The position numbers and the translations under genes were made by a program. From positions 1-64,000 of the forward strand of contig JAHHHT010000003.1 of assembly GCA_019359235.1 (NCBI GenBank): 64,000 nucleotides of DNA, read 5' to 3'. Under the pieces are notes generated by a model. That model searched no databases. It was not told where the DNA came from and worked only from the letters and a program-made list of their open reading frames with translations. This document shows positions 10,601 to 16,961 of this stretch, one piece after another. The first letter of the stretch is position 1, and each line of letters starts with the position of its first letter. This DNA comes from Oscillatoria princeps RMCB-10 (GTDB lineage: Bacteria; Cyanobacteriota; Cyanobacteriia; Cyanobacteriales; Oscillatoriaceae).

Positions 10601-10783
10601 GCCGGCAATCCACTGCTGCCGCAACTGTTCTAACTTATTGGCATCAAAGTTTTCGCCAAAAGCGGTTTTAATCTTAGCGAGAAAATCTTCACTACCGGCA
10701 AATCCCTGCAAAACGCTGCAAGCACTCTGACGAGCTTGTTCAACTAATGTTTGGGTCATTTCTGCGGAGTTGGAAGTCAACAT
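1697..10783 (-). CDS. Giant secreted serralysin-type metalloprotease with RTX repeats (3028 aa)
   Basis: Start at 10783 is backed by an AGAGGA ribosome-binding site. An N-terminal region (to about residue 170) contains an EELGHYVDWQ segment around H118, seen in cyanobacterial surface proteins. A serralysin/M10 catalytic domain follows, with the zinc motif HEIGHALGLKH (H353, H357, H363) and a Met-turn MTYN at 383. From about 520 to 1735 there are more than 100 RTX nonapeptides of the GGxGxDxLx kind, then a cap module (FALMSGTGTD...) to about 1818. Residues 1818-2785 are Ala/Pro/Thr/Asp-rich linker repeats with DSLPAGAP motifs. A second RTX block and a second cap module close the protein. There is no N-terminal signal peptide, so Ca2+-dependent folding after type I-like secretion is inferred from the family. 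The HlyD and M50 genes upstream are candidate export partners. Confidence 0.85.
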   Translation of the reverse strand: MLTSNSAEMTQTLVEQARQSACSVLQGFAGSEDFLAKIKTAFGENFDANKLEQLRQQWIAGDFAALPQIEIRTGAELQGANAAYAGANNTIYFSEDFLSRYADNLPAINSVLLEELGHYVDWQINDEDTPGDEGELFSNLVQGFELSPSQVQALQGEDDSVFVNGKLNTIEQNSTFNTQALKTGEKWNASELDYSFTTVSTVPEYQETILSNRNEIPLDKILNLRVGTTYEQAVRDIFDNYETIIPIKFKKVTEILTIADHQNQDRIITGTTNSLIPSYNGVDQDITVGDLRFSLADYQPHSDPKKITAGTGLFPNFQEIGSPFRDSFQGDIFLNALFSTWQPGDSSYSTIIHEIGHALGLKHPHDGSPQLEKSKDNNDNTVMTYNVVGSQVVSLMPYDIVVLQELYGAADYNAGSTVYEFINVVHQYKDPLKTWGSENPVKQTIYDSSGSDDELNLEILLSNDSYYFDMNPGGIITTMSARQSFVDDSNFWNIISGFFKGEKYYDPAYAKGTFIALNTSIENLKGSNGSDEIIGNNVGNKIWGNAGQDSIRGNDGADHLYGGDNNDTLYGGSGDDSYYGGNDNDFADDDGWNGIPWSGDDYFEGGQGNDTFYAADGKDIAYGGENDDFIRGENGRDIIYGGSGNDNVGGGFHQGSSWFDGTIDENGPNSAEASFSIAGISLNAQISTASVDRTSNNTKRIVAEANITTLQEEDGDDLIYGEVGNDSIAGDEGNDEIYGGTDSDLILGGTGDDQISGGNHNDVIFGNEDNDKITGDSDNDSIQGNLGQDIISGGDDQDTIQGNEDNDLISGDNGHDFIEGNTGDDQISGGNDNDVIFGNEDNDKITGDSGNDSIQGNLGQDNISGGDNEDTIQGNEDNDIISGENGHDFIEGNTGDDQISGGNDNDVIFGNEDNDHITGDAGNDSIQGNLGQDIISGGDNEDTIQGNEDNDIISGDNGNDQIFGDAGDDSITGNADQDYIEGNDGNDNIQGNDGLDTISGGNDKDTISGNNHDDHILGDAGDDSITGDDGNDFISGGDNNDIIYGNLGNDSIHGDNGQDNIQGNDGSDTISGGNDNDNISGGNDNDQIQGGAGDDQITGDLGNDNIQGNDGNDNIQGNEGEDILNGDAGNDSLLGQLGQDTLSGGADNDTLSGNEDADVLKGDAGNDLLHGDTGSDTLSGGDGADNLYGDSENDLMGGDAGNDTLYGGIGDDTMNGGSEADKLYGEDGNDLLNGDAGNDTLEGNLGEDSLNGGADSDKLYGNEGTDSLHGNAGDDFLYGGTENDSLSGDDGADNLFGEQGEDLLHGNAGNDTMSGGDGTDSLYGDGENDVMAGDAGEDTLYGGTGSDIMSGGADRDTLHGDDGNDELEGNGGEDLLHGDAGNDTLSGNDGSDSLYGDGGNDVISGDAGEDSLYGGDGSDTMNGGDSTDLMYGETGSDNLSGDAGSDTIFGNEGDDKLYGNDGDDSLIGGAGADFMDGGAGSDTVSYFDSKSPVYIHLQPGRGVGGDAEGDKIRNVENVTGSEFNDTLIGDNGANILSGIGGDDILDGKAGADTLIGGAGNDSLDGREDNDLLIGEDGDDYLDGREGEDTLIGGTGNDTLTGGKSGNDILAGGDGEDEIYGYAGDDSLDGGDGDDILDGSSGEDILDGGKGSDQIAAGSHNDQVYGGEGSDTLDGDAGDDSVWGGGGADVLKAGANNDLLDGGADSDTLYADAGENTLFGGMGEDTLYSGTGSDIFALMSGTGTDTIYNFTAGEDLLGLTGTLTAEQLAFSGGTGSNASDTLVKLAASGELLAILKDVPFNTLTSLLSTNIPLDFGIVPVVDTPAGAQTEDTSAGAQTGDTPAGTSADASAAGAQTDGTQPQDSLAGGNSDSLPGTQPQDSVPAGTADNSVPTVESDNSATGSNAPDTSTGAPAEDSLPAGAPQTDAGVQPEDSVVAGTSQDSLPAAEGNDSIPGSNAPDTSTGVPTEDSLPAGAPQTHAGAQTQESVPTGTADDSLPTVESDNSATGSNAPDTSTGVPTEDSLPAGAPPTDAGGQPEDSVVAGTPEDSLPTAELPAGAPQTDAGAQPQDSVVAGTPEDSLPTAELPAGAPQTDAGAQPQDSVVAGTAEDSLPTAELPAGAPPTDAGGQPQESVPASTAEDSLPTAEPDDSATGSNAPDSLLIGAPAEDSLPAGAPQTDAGAQPQESVPTAEPDNSVTGSSASDTLLIGAPAQDSLPAGAPPTHAGAQTQESVPAGTAEDPLPTAEPDNSVTGSSASDSLLIGAPAQDSLPADNPQTHAGAQTQESVPTGTAEDPLPTAEPDNSATGSSASDTLLIGAPAEDSLPAGAPPTHAGAQTQESVPTGTADNSLPTAEPDNSATGTNAPDSLTGAPAQDSLPADNPQTHAGAQTQESVPTGTAEDPLPTAEPDNSVTGSSASDSLLIGAPAQESLPAGAPPTDAGGQPEDSVPAGTAEDPLPTAEPDNSVTGSSASDSLLIGAPAQDSLPADNPQTHAGAQTQDSVPTGTADNSLPTAELDNSATSNPPDSLLIGVPAQESLPADNPQTDAGTQASNSPTGTQTSNSHTGTQASNFHTGTLADNTSTGGASNDALGNPPKGNGSAIIHESGLFVNIDLPNSPLEKPLGDILTGIWENPTPENSADKGQPAGQSATQPIPTDTGSNATVQTAQPTANADNSAGTLVSSNAPATQPIPTDTGSNATVQTAQPTANADNSAGTGISSNAPATQPIPTDTGSNGSQKIPQPAIKANNSVGSDVSSQAPLTQIIPTDTGSNASQKTPQPIGKADISGGSVVDSPSGDELILGDASQNLLYGNAGNDTVLALESDDLLNGNTDNDQLNGNQGNDTVHGGKGNDTVRGGQDSDLVCGDKGDDLLCGDKGSDILLGGDGAELIYGNTGADEINGNTGSDTIWAGQGNDIVHGGKDSDIIYGDKGDDIIWGDTGSDTLTGGLGKDTFALAAGTGTDIIADFVAGADFLGLSANLTFEQLAITQGTGTQAQDSLIRIAGSDELLAILSGVQANSLSSADFSPL
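2420..5330 (-). repeat. Coding tandem repeats: Ala/Pro/Asp-rich linker of the RTX protein
   Basis: Degenerate DNA-level repeats encode units built around DSLPAGAP, TDAGAQPQ, DSVVAGT and LPTAE, and nearer the C-terminus units built around ATQPIPTDTGSN. The near-identity of adjacent units implies recent expansion and contraction and makes assembly errors possible here. Confidence 0.75.
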
Positions 10784-11293
10784 GGCTCTATCCTCTAAAA
10801 AATCTTAAGTCGTTGGGAATTTTCCGTCTGAATCAAAATCAGCTAGGGCACACTGGGTTGAAACCCAAGTCCACTAGAAATAGACTAACAAGCGAACCCG
10901 CGAACAAGTTCTCAATGCTGATTGGAAATTAGATAAAAAATTGATTTGGCACTGGATTGGCCACTGGAACCATCGCCATCTCACTTTACCACATCCGGGC
11001 GAGCGTTCCTCAGAAAAACTTTCATAACTGCGATGCACCTCCTGACTCTGAAAACCATCAACCGTGTCGCGTCTTGCGAACCTCTATCTATTCTCTCCCA
11101 CCACCGGCACTTTTTCCACAAAAGCCGGCTTTTTCTAAAAAAACTTTACCGTGCGGGTGGGCGGAAGCAGAAGACATCAACAGCGCTCAACGCACCGGCG
11201 CACTCACTGTCCACCCCCACAAAAACCCGCTGGAAAATTTCAAAAAACTCTCGAACCGAAGCCCAATTCCCACAGAGGGGCGTTTTGCCGCCG

Positions 11294-11510
11294 GGCTGTT
11301 TCGGAGTGCCGGCGCGGGGATTGCGCCAATCGATCTTTAGCAAAACTTCCATCATTATCCTTCACTCCTTACCCTGATAAACAGCAACCGCACCGGCTCT
11401 GAAGAGCCTCTATCTCTCTGTTAAGCTGAGAAAACAAATTTGACGCCAAACCCCGCTTTCAGTTACAAAACTTTATAAGAAGCCGGGGAAATGCCAGATA
11501 TCAAAGCTGA
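11294..11510. repeat. Duplicated block A, copy 1
   Basis: About 215 bases clearly alignable with 12177-12395; both copies begin GGCTGTTTCGG and contain TCACTCCTTACCCTGATAAA, and they differ by scattered substitutions and small indels. Confidence 0.75.
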
Positions 11511-11756
11511 GAGGGGGTGGGCAATTTCTCCCGTGAGGGTGAGGGGCGAAAACTGACAATAGTCTTGTAGGGGCGATGCCCCCGTGCTCGCCCCGCCCTG
11601 GGAGGGGTGCCGGCGATCCGTCTCAAGCTCAAGAAATGAAAAGCCTGGACAATAGGGCAGCCAACTTAAGCGGGGAAAATCCTCACACTCCTTATATATA
11701 TAGCCGGTGTGTTGCCGGTGTCAAGAAACAGGGAGTGGGGTGCAGCGGTGTGGGAG

Positions 11757-11988
11757 TTGCCAGCCGAAATATTTGCCAACATATCCCACCGTCTCCTTGA
11801 ACTAGCGCTCGTGCGCAGATGTGGGCACTCGCCCCGTCTCCTCGCCTCCAGCAACCGGCGGCGAACCGGGTGACAGCTCAACCAGGGCTGCAATAAAGCT
11901 TTTGAAAGTCTCACCGGCTGTCCTGAGTCGGTTGGTGCCGGTGCGCCGGCTAGCACCGGCAGATGCTCTGGATGAGTCTTACAACTTA
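11757..11988. repeat. Duplicated block B, copy 1
   Basis: About 230 bases alignable with about 12990-13220. Shared stretches include ATTTGCCAACATATCCCA and GGTGACAGCTCAACCAGG. The copies are diverged and their best open frames do not correspond, so a decayed gene or a non-coding repeat are both possible. Confidence 0.75.
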
Positions 11989-12176
11989 TAGAATAACACA
12001 CAACCGTCTTAGGAGAGATTTTTTTTGTAAAGATTGTGTGAAGATTCTGGAAATTTGCAGAGAGGGTTTTATGAACCAAGATGGGGTTCTCGCCGGGGTG
12101 ATTGTGGATTTTGGCCCTAAAGGGGCGGGGTGATGCTGCGCCGGCGGGATATTTCCGTTCCCCACCAAAGGAATGG

Positions 12177-12395
12177 GGCTGTTTCGGGGTGCCGGCGCGG
12201 GGATTGCGCCAATCGCTATGTAGCCAAACTTCCATAATTATGGTTCACTCCTTACCCTGATAAACCGCAACCGCACCGGCTCAAGGGAAGCCTCTATCTC
12301 TCTGTCAAGCTGAGGAAATAAGTTGGACGGCAAATGCCGGTTTCAGTTACAAAAGTTGATAACAAGCCGGTGAAATTACAGAGATAAAAGCTAGG
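12177..12395. repeat. Duplicated block A, copy 2
   Basis: Second copy of the block at 11294-11510, same orientation, about 880 bases further on. Confidence 0.75.
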
Positions 12396-12536
12396 CTGTT
12401 AGGCTTTTAACCTGCTTTTCCCTTGAAAGGAGGCAGTCACGATGAACTGCGCACACTGCCACCGATGAAAATTGTACCCAAGGCGGGGCGAGCACGGGGG
12501 CATCGCCCCTACAAGACTATTTTCAAGTTAGAGCCG

Positions 12537-12690
12537 TAGGGGCGGGTCCCCGTGCCCGCCCCTCGTTCCGGGGCCATAGGGGCGGGTCCCCGTGCCCGCC
12601 CCTGGTTCCGGGGCAGTAGGGGCGGGTGCCCGTGCCCGCCCCTGGTTCCGGGGTAGTAGGGGCGGGTGCCCGTGCCCGCCCTGGGAACGA
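12537..12690. repeat. 40-base tandem repeat, four copies (last partial)
   Basis: Units begin at 12537, 12577, 12617 and 12657. Each contains an internal inverted repeat GGGGCGGG...CCCGCCCC, so every unit can form a GC-rich hairpin. There are no variable spacers, so it is not a CRISPR array. Confidence 0.85.
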
Positions 12691-12989
12691 GGGAATAGGG
12701 CAGTCCACTTAAGCTGGGACAATCCTCACACTCCTTATATATATATAGTGGGTGAGTTGCCGGTGTGGAGTAGAGTTCGATAGCGAAGCGGGACGCGCTT
12801 CGCGTCCTTCCCCCCAAACGGGGCGGGCACGGGGGCACCGCCCCTACTTTGGGGGGCTTTGAGAATGTCCCACCCTTTGTAGGGGCGGGCCCTTCCGCCC
12901 CGGCTAGGGGGGGATCTCATATCTGTACCTTTTGCCGGTGAGTTGCCGGCGCGACAGGGAGGGGTTGCGGATGGGGCGATCCGGTGTGG

Positions 12990-13220
12990 GAGCCGGTAGC
13001 AGAAGTATTTGCCAACATATCCCATAGCCTCGTTGAACTGGCGCACTATGCGCTGATGTGGGCTCTAGATCCGTCTCCTCGCCCCCAACAACCGGGGGCG
13101 AACCGGGTGACAGCTCAACCAGGGCTGCAATCAGGCTTTGGAGAGTCTCACCGGCTGTCCTGAGTGGGGAAAGTGCCGGTGCGCCGGTGAGCACCGGCTG
13201 CTGCTCTGGGTGAGTGTGAG
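12990..13220. repeat. Duplicated block B, copy 2
   Basis: Second copy of the block at 11757-11988, same orientation. Confidence 0.75.
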
Positions 13221-13262
13221 ACAAGACTAACAAGTGCGACAGATAGAAAACCACCTGCAGGC

Positions 13263-13346
13263 GTGGGTAATTTCGTGGGTAATTTCGTGGGTAATTTCGT
13301 GGGTAATTTCGTGGGTAATTTCGTGGGTGGTTTCGTGGGTGTGTCC
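13263..13346. repeat. 12-base tandem repeat GTGGGTAATTTC
   Basis: Five perfect copies of GTGGGTAATTTC followed by two variant copies. A related array with a longer period lies at about 25713-25795, and the sequence on both sides of the two arrays is also recognisably related. Confidence 0.9.
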
Positions 13347-13602
13347 CCCACAGTGGGTGGGTGCCGGTGAAAGCCTCTTGTCCCGGCACGCAACCGGCAC
13401 AATTTCCCGGCGCTGTCACCCGTGCCGGTGTCCTCCTAGCTCCATTTCCGACAGCCCGCCGCTTTAACGCATTTATAAACTGAGCTGCGCATTTAAGGGG
13501 AAACCGCCCGCCATCCTGCGAACCAAGACGTAGCACAGGCGTCTCGCCTGTGCAGCCGGTGCTGCCGGTGCCGGTGCCGGCACACAACGCGCTGTAAAAC
13601 CT

Positions 13603-15030
13603 TTAAAACCATTTGCCCACCGGCACCACCTTCAAGAACTCTCGCTGCACGTTCTGGTAAATGGGCATTGGCTCAGTTTCCAGGCGGGCGTCTCCTACAA
13701 CCCCAGGTCTGAGGCGACTGTCATCATTATCAATGATAATTTTCACAGTCAAATTCCGCTGTTGCTGGGATTGATCCGTTTCCACGACCGGGGAAATCTC
13801 TTGCACCGTTGCGGTGTAATCCCGCAACACTGCTTCCCGTGGGCGAAACCTCACCTTTGCCCCTGGCTTTATCAGATCCGCATCTTCTTGGCGAAACTTC
13901 ACACTGGCTGTCAGCTGAGAGAGGTTAACGATTTCCAGCAGCGGTTCGCCGGCGGAGAGATGTTTATTTTCAAAGCGATCCAAGTTTTCAGTTATCACAG
14001 TTCCGGCGATATCCGACTGCAAAAACAGGTGTTTCTGCTTTTGCTTCCGCCTTTGCAGTTCTGCGTCTAGCTGGGAGAGAGACAAAGTGCGATTTTCCAC
14101 TTCAGCGAGGGCAGCTTCTACTTCCTGCAAAGCTGACTCACTGGCTGCAGCGGTATGACTAACTTCAGCTTGCCGGATCTCCAGCTGTTCTTCCATTTCC
14201 TTTTTTAAGCTGGCAATTTCTGCTTTTTTGGCCAAGATTTGGCTTTCTATATCCCCGATATCACCCTCCAGAGTGGATTTTTGGCGTAAAGATTCTTCTA
14301 AGTTGACTGGAGAAAAGGCTCCCTCTAACGCCAGCAATTGGTAACGCGCAATATTCTTTTGTAATCCCTCTAAGTCCCCTTTAAGGCCATATATTTTACT
14401 CTTCAAACCCTCAATTTCTGCCTCTAGCTTTTGGACAGCCGGCAGGGAAGTACCCGTGGCGTTTTGGGCGATATCCCGACTCAGCCGTTCTGCTGACTGG
14501 CTGCGGGTTTTTTCATGGACTTGGGCTTCCCTGTATTTAGCTTTGACTGTTTCTAGCTGCTGTTTTGCGGCTTGCAAGGCTGAGTGAGCCTCGTCTCGCT
14601 GGAGTTGAGCCTCAGCGATTTCTTGGTCGAGTTCATCGCTTTTGAGTTCGCCAACCTTATCTCCCGGTTTTACTGTGTCGTTGGTTTTCACCCGCATGCG
14701 GGTGATGGTTCCGGGAATTTGCATGTAAATGAAGTCGCGAGCACCGGCTGTGGACTCTACCACAACTTCCCCGCGCACGTTGGGAGCAACTTTGATGAAA
14801 CTGACGAACCCAACACCGGCTGCAATGGTAGCAATCGCCAGCAATCGCCTGTAGGGGAAAGGGGAAGTGGTTGAGGGTTTGGGGGAAGTGTCAGTTACAG
14901 ATGCCGGTGGCGTCTGAGGTGCCGGTGGGGGTGCCGGTGGGGCTTCGCGCTGAGGTGCCGGTGGAACAACTTTGAAAATTTGACGGGGTTTGGATGTGTT
15001 GGGAGATTTGGGAGAAGGTGTGGGATTCAT
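13603..15030 (-). CDS. HlyD-type membrane fusion/adaptor protein (475 aa)
   Basis: The protein has a Pro-rich cytoplasmic tail (residues 1-60), one membrane segment at about 63-79, then a biotinyl-lipoyl-like half (GEVVVESTAG...), a long coiled coil at roughly 115-330 with repeated Glu/Gln/Lys heptads, and a C-terminal beta-barrel region with FRQEDADLIKPGAKV and RPGVVGDARLE. This is the HlyD periplasmic adaptor layout: inner-membrane anchor, alpha-hairpin, barrel. It lies 134 bases downstream of the M50 peptidase gene on the same strand, the gap being filled by a dispersed repeat. HlyD proteins normally join an ABC exporter to an outer-membrane channel, but neither partner is encoded in this window. 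Export of the flanking giant repeat proteins is inferred only from position. Confidence 0.85.
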   Translation of the reverse strand: MNPTPSPKSPNTSKPRQIFKVVPPAPQREAPPAPPPAPQTPPASVTDTSPKPSTTSPFPYRRLLAIATIAAGVGFVSFIKVAPNVRGEVVVESTAGARDFIYMQIPGTITRMRVKTNDTVKPGDKVGELKSDELDQEIAEAQLQRDEAHSALQAAKQQLETVKAKYREAQVHEKTRSQSAERLSRDIAQNATGTSLPAVQKLEAEIEGLKSKIYGLKGDLEGLQKNIARYQLLALEGAFSPVNLEESLRQKSTLEGDIGDIESQILAKKAEIASLKKEMEEQLEIRQAEVSHTAAASESALQEVEAALAEVENRTLSLSQLDAELQRRKQKQKHLFLQSDIAGTVITENLDRFENKHLSAGEPLLEIVNLSQLTASVKFRQEDADLIKPGAKVRFRPREAVLRDYTATVQEISPVVETDQSQQQRNLTVKIIIDNDDSRLRPGVVGDARLETEPMPIYQNVQREFLKVVPVGKWF

Positions 15031-15068
15031 GGCGGTAGATGCGTTTAAGGAAGGGCGCTGAACATTAG

Positions 15069-15136
15069 TGGGATGAACCCCACCCCCCAGCCCCCTCCCC
15101 GTGTACGGGGAGGGGGAGAAAGAGGTGGGGGTTTCG
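15069..15136. repeat. Dispersed C/G-rich intergenic repeat
   Basis: Copy of the GATGAACCCCACCCCCC family, lying between the M50 peptidase and HlyD genes; a potential hairpin inside the presumed operon. Confidence 0.7.
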
Positions 15137-15164
15137 AGGGAGGCAAAAAGTTGAAATCATCTTT

Positions 15165-16640
15165 TTAGTTTGCCCCGCCTGATTTTGAGGTAGAATTAGA
15201 GGGATTAGCTGGAAAGTAAAAGTAAATCGCCCAGAGAGCGAGCAGGAGAAGGGTTCCAATCCGAAAGTTGCTGAGGCACCAGTCTGTGACGCGGAACAGC
15301 AGGAATCCAAAGACGAAGTAAATATAAACGAGACTGAAGGGGGCATAGGCGGCGAGAATCCAGCAATCGCGCCCTGTTTCTTGAATGGGTTTTCCAGTCA
15401 GGAGGTTGGCGTAGAACCCGAAGGCGCGGCTGCGGAGATTGTTGATGCCGGTGATGGCGGCGGCGAGATAATAGCCATCAAATTTGGCGAGGGGATTGAG
15501 GTTGATGGCGACGGTTACTAAGCCGGCTGTCATTAGCAAATAGCTGCCGGTGTGCAGCCAGCTGCCTTCTGCTGAGCTGTCCCACAGCCAAAATCCGGTG
15601 GCGGCGAGGGTGATTTGAACGAGGATGCCGGCAGCTACTACTTGCACTCGTTTGAAGCGCGACAAGCAGTAGGAATCGGTGGTGTTGGTGTAGGCTGCTG
15701 GGATGAGAAACATGAACAGGAATCCGACTTCTGGAACGATGCCGGCGTAATGTTTGAGGGTGAAGGCGTGACCGAGTTCGTGGAGGGAAACGACTAGCAT
15801 GGAGAGGAGGGCGAAGGGCAAAATTAGGGCGGTGCCTTGGCTTGCAAAGAGTTGCTGTCCGTGGTATAATATTTGGTGTTTTTGGGAGAAACCGAAGACG
15901 CCGGTGAGGGCGAGGAAAAAACAGAGTGCGCAGCCGAAAGTGGGCGTCCAAATCCACCGGAGTTTGTTGATATGGCGGGTGAGAAAGGGATCGGGATTGA
16001 AGAGGCGAACTCGGAAAGAGAGGAGGCTGAGTGGGGTGAATTTCTTTTTTGGGGGTTTTGCCGGCTGGGTGCCTTCTAGCATGCCGGTGGCGGTGAGCAG
16101 TTGCAGGAGATATCGCAGTTCGTCGTGTGTGATGCAGAATTCGCCGGCAATGGCTTCTAGGGGGAGCTCTCCCAGCTGGGAGATGATATCTTTGTCTTTG
16201 GCGCTGACTTGCAGGAAGGTGACATCTTCTGGATTGCGGAGAATCCAGTAGTTATCTGGGTGTTGAATCCACTGCACGCAGGGTTTGAGCTTTGGGGAAG
16301 TTTTGCGGTTGGGGGTTGCTGCTGGTGCTGTTTCTGTGTGGAGTTGCAATATGCCTAATTCTACCAGTTTTTGCAGGAGTTCTAGGATAAAATTGGGGGA
16401 GAGGGTTTGGCGGAAATGTTGCTGGCACCGGCTCTCGATTTCTCCGGCGGTGAGGGTGCCGGTGAAGTGCTGCAGGGCGAACCCTTCTGCGCCGGTGAAT
16501 TGAAATTGGGCATTTCCTTGGGTTGAGCGGAGGATAATTTGGTCGGAGTCTCGGACTTTGCCGAGTTTCCAGTAGGTTCGGATGTCGGGACAAATCCAGT
16601 CGTGATAGTCGGTTTCTGGGGGGAGTGATTGCCGGTGCAT
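15165..16640 (-). CDS. M50-type membrane zinc metallopeptidase with PqqD-like N-terminus (491 aa)
   Basis: The N-terminal 200 residues look like two PqqD-like winged-helix modules (ending FILELLQKLVELGILQL and LRYLLQLLTATGMLEG). A hydrophobic multi-pass domain follows with the site-2-protease motif HELGH (H287, E288, H291) in SLHELGHAFTLKHY and a later FDGYYL motif near residue 387 that would supply the third zinc ligand. Membrane segments lie around 235-255, 265-285, 300-320, 330-350 and 440-480. Proteins of this type are commonly paired with HlyD-like adaptors; the pair here is M50 followed by HlyD. The role is inferred to be processing or passage of secreted proteins at the inner membrane. 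No strong ribosome-binding site precedes the ATG at 16640, so the exact start is uncertain. Confidence 0.8.
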   Translation of the reverse strand: MHRQSLPPETDYHDWICPDIRTYWKLGKVRDSDQIILRSTQGNAQFQFTGAEGFALQHFTGTLTAGEIESRCQQHFRQTLSPNFILELLQKLVELGILQLHTETAPAATPNRKTSPKLKPCVQWIQHPDNYWILRNPEDVTFLQVSAKDKDIISQLGELPLEAIAGEFCITHDELRYLLQLLTATGMLEGTQPAKPPKKKFTPLSLLSFRVRLFNPDPFLTRHINKLRWIWTPTFGCALCFFLALTGVFGFSQKHQILYHGQQLFASQGTALILPFALLSMLVVSLHELGHAFTLKHYAGIVPEVGFLFMFLIPAAYTNTTDSYCLSRFKRVQVVAAGILVQITLAATGFWLWDSSAEGSWLHTGSYLLMTAGLVTVAINLNPLAKFDGYYLAAAITGINNLRSRAFGFYANLLTGKPIQETGRDCWILAAYAPFSLVYIYFVFGFLLFRVTDWCLSNFRIGTLLLLALWAIYFYFPANPSNSTSKSGGAN

Positions 16641-16961
16641 AGGGGAGTGCCGGTGGGTGGGGGATGGTTTGGGGTTGAGTTACACCAGATTGCAACTGAG
16701 TGAGGTGCAGAGATTAGCTCCTCCCCCTAGTAGGGGCGGTCTCCGTGGGTGGCACCGCCCCTACAAAGGTGGGGAACATTCTCAAAGCCCCCCTTTTTAA
16801 GGGGGGTTTGGGGGGATCTAACTGTACTCTACGCAAGTGAAAACTGCTGTATTCCTGAAAGTGTTGGCTGTGGGAAAGAGCTTGGGGAGAGAGGGGCGCT
16901 CGCACTTTTGGGAATGGGTGGGAGTGCGAGCAATTTTCTAGACAGCTAAGATTGACACTTC
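16641..16961. other. Short intergenic region with a G/C hairpin repeat
   Basis: 321 bases between the giant hydrolase gene and the M50 gene. Contains an element at about 16730-16822 whose core GGGGAACATTCTCAAAGCCC recurs at 33767-33812, and in inverted, diverged form near 12845-12880. No gene seen. Confidence 0.6.

Larger units (their letters stand above)
10784..13602. other. 2.8 kb intergenic region with diverged duplicated blocks
   Basis: No gene is supported. The stretch contains two diverged copies of a roughly 1 kb arrangement (11294-11988 and 12177-13220), a perfect 38-base inverted repeat, a 40-base tandem repeat and a 12-base tandem repeat. The overlapping minus-strand frames (for example 11666-12235 and 12904-13587) have arginine/proline-rich low-complexity products, and the duplicated blocks are read in different frames, which argues against coding. 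Confidence 0.6.

Noticed and set aside
11666-12235. Minus-strand frame of 189 codons
   Set aside because: Low-complexity Arg/Pro product spanning duplicated blocks, with no ribosome-binding site or family.
12537-13346. Possible CRISPR array
   Set aside because: The 40- and 12-base repeats are directly adjacent without variable spacers, and no cas genes are in the window.
12904-13587. Minus-strand frame of 227 codons
   Set aside because: Its middle is the 12-base tandem repeat (PTKL units) and its duplicated neighbour is read in a different frame; not supported as a gene.
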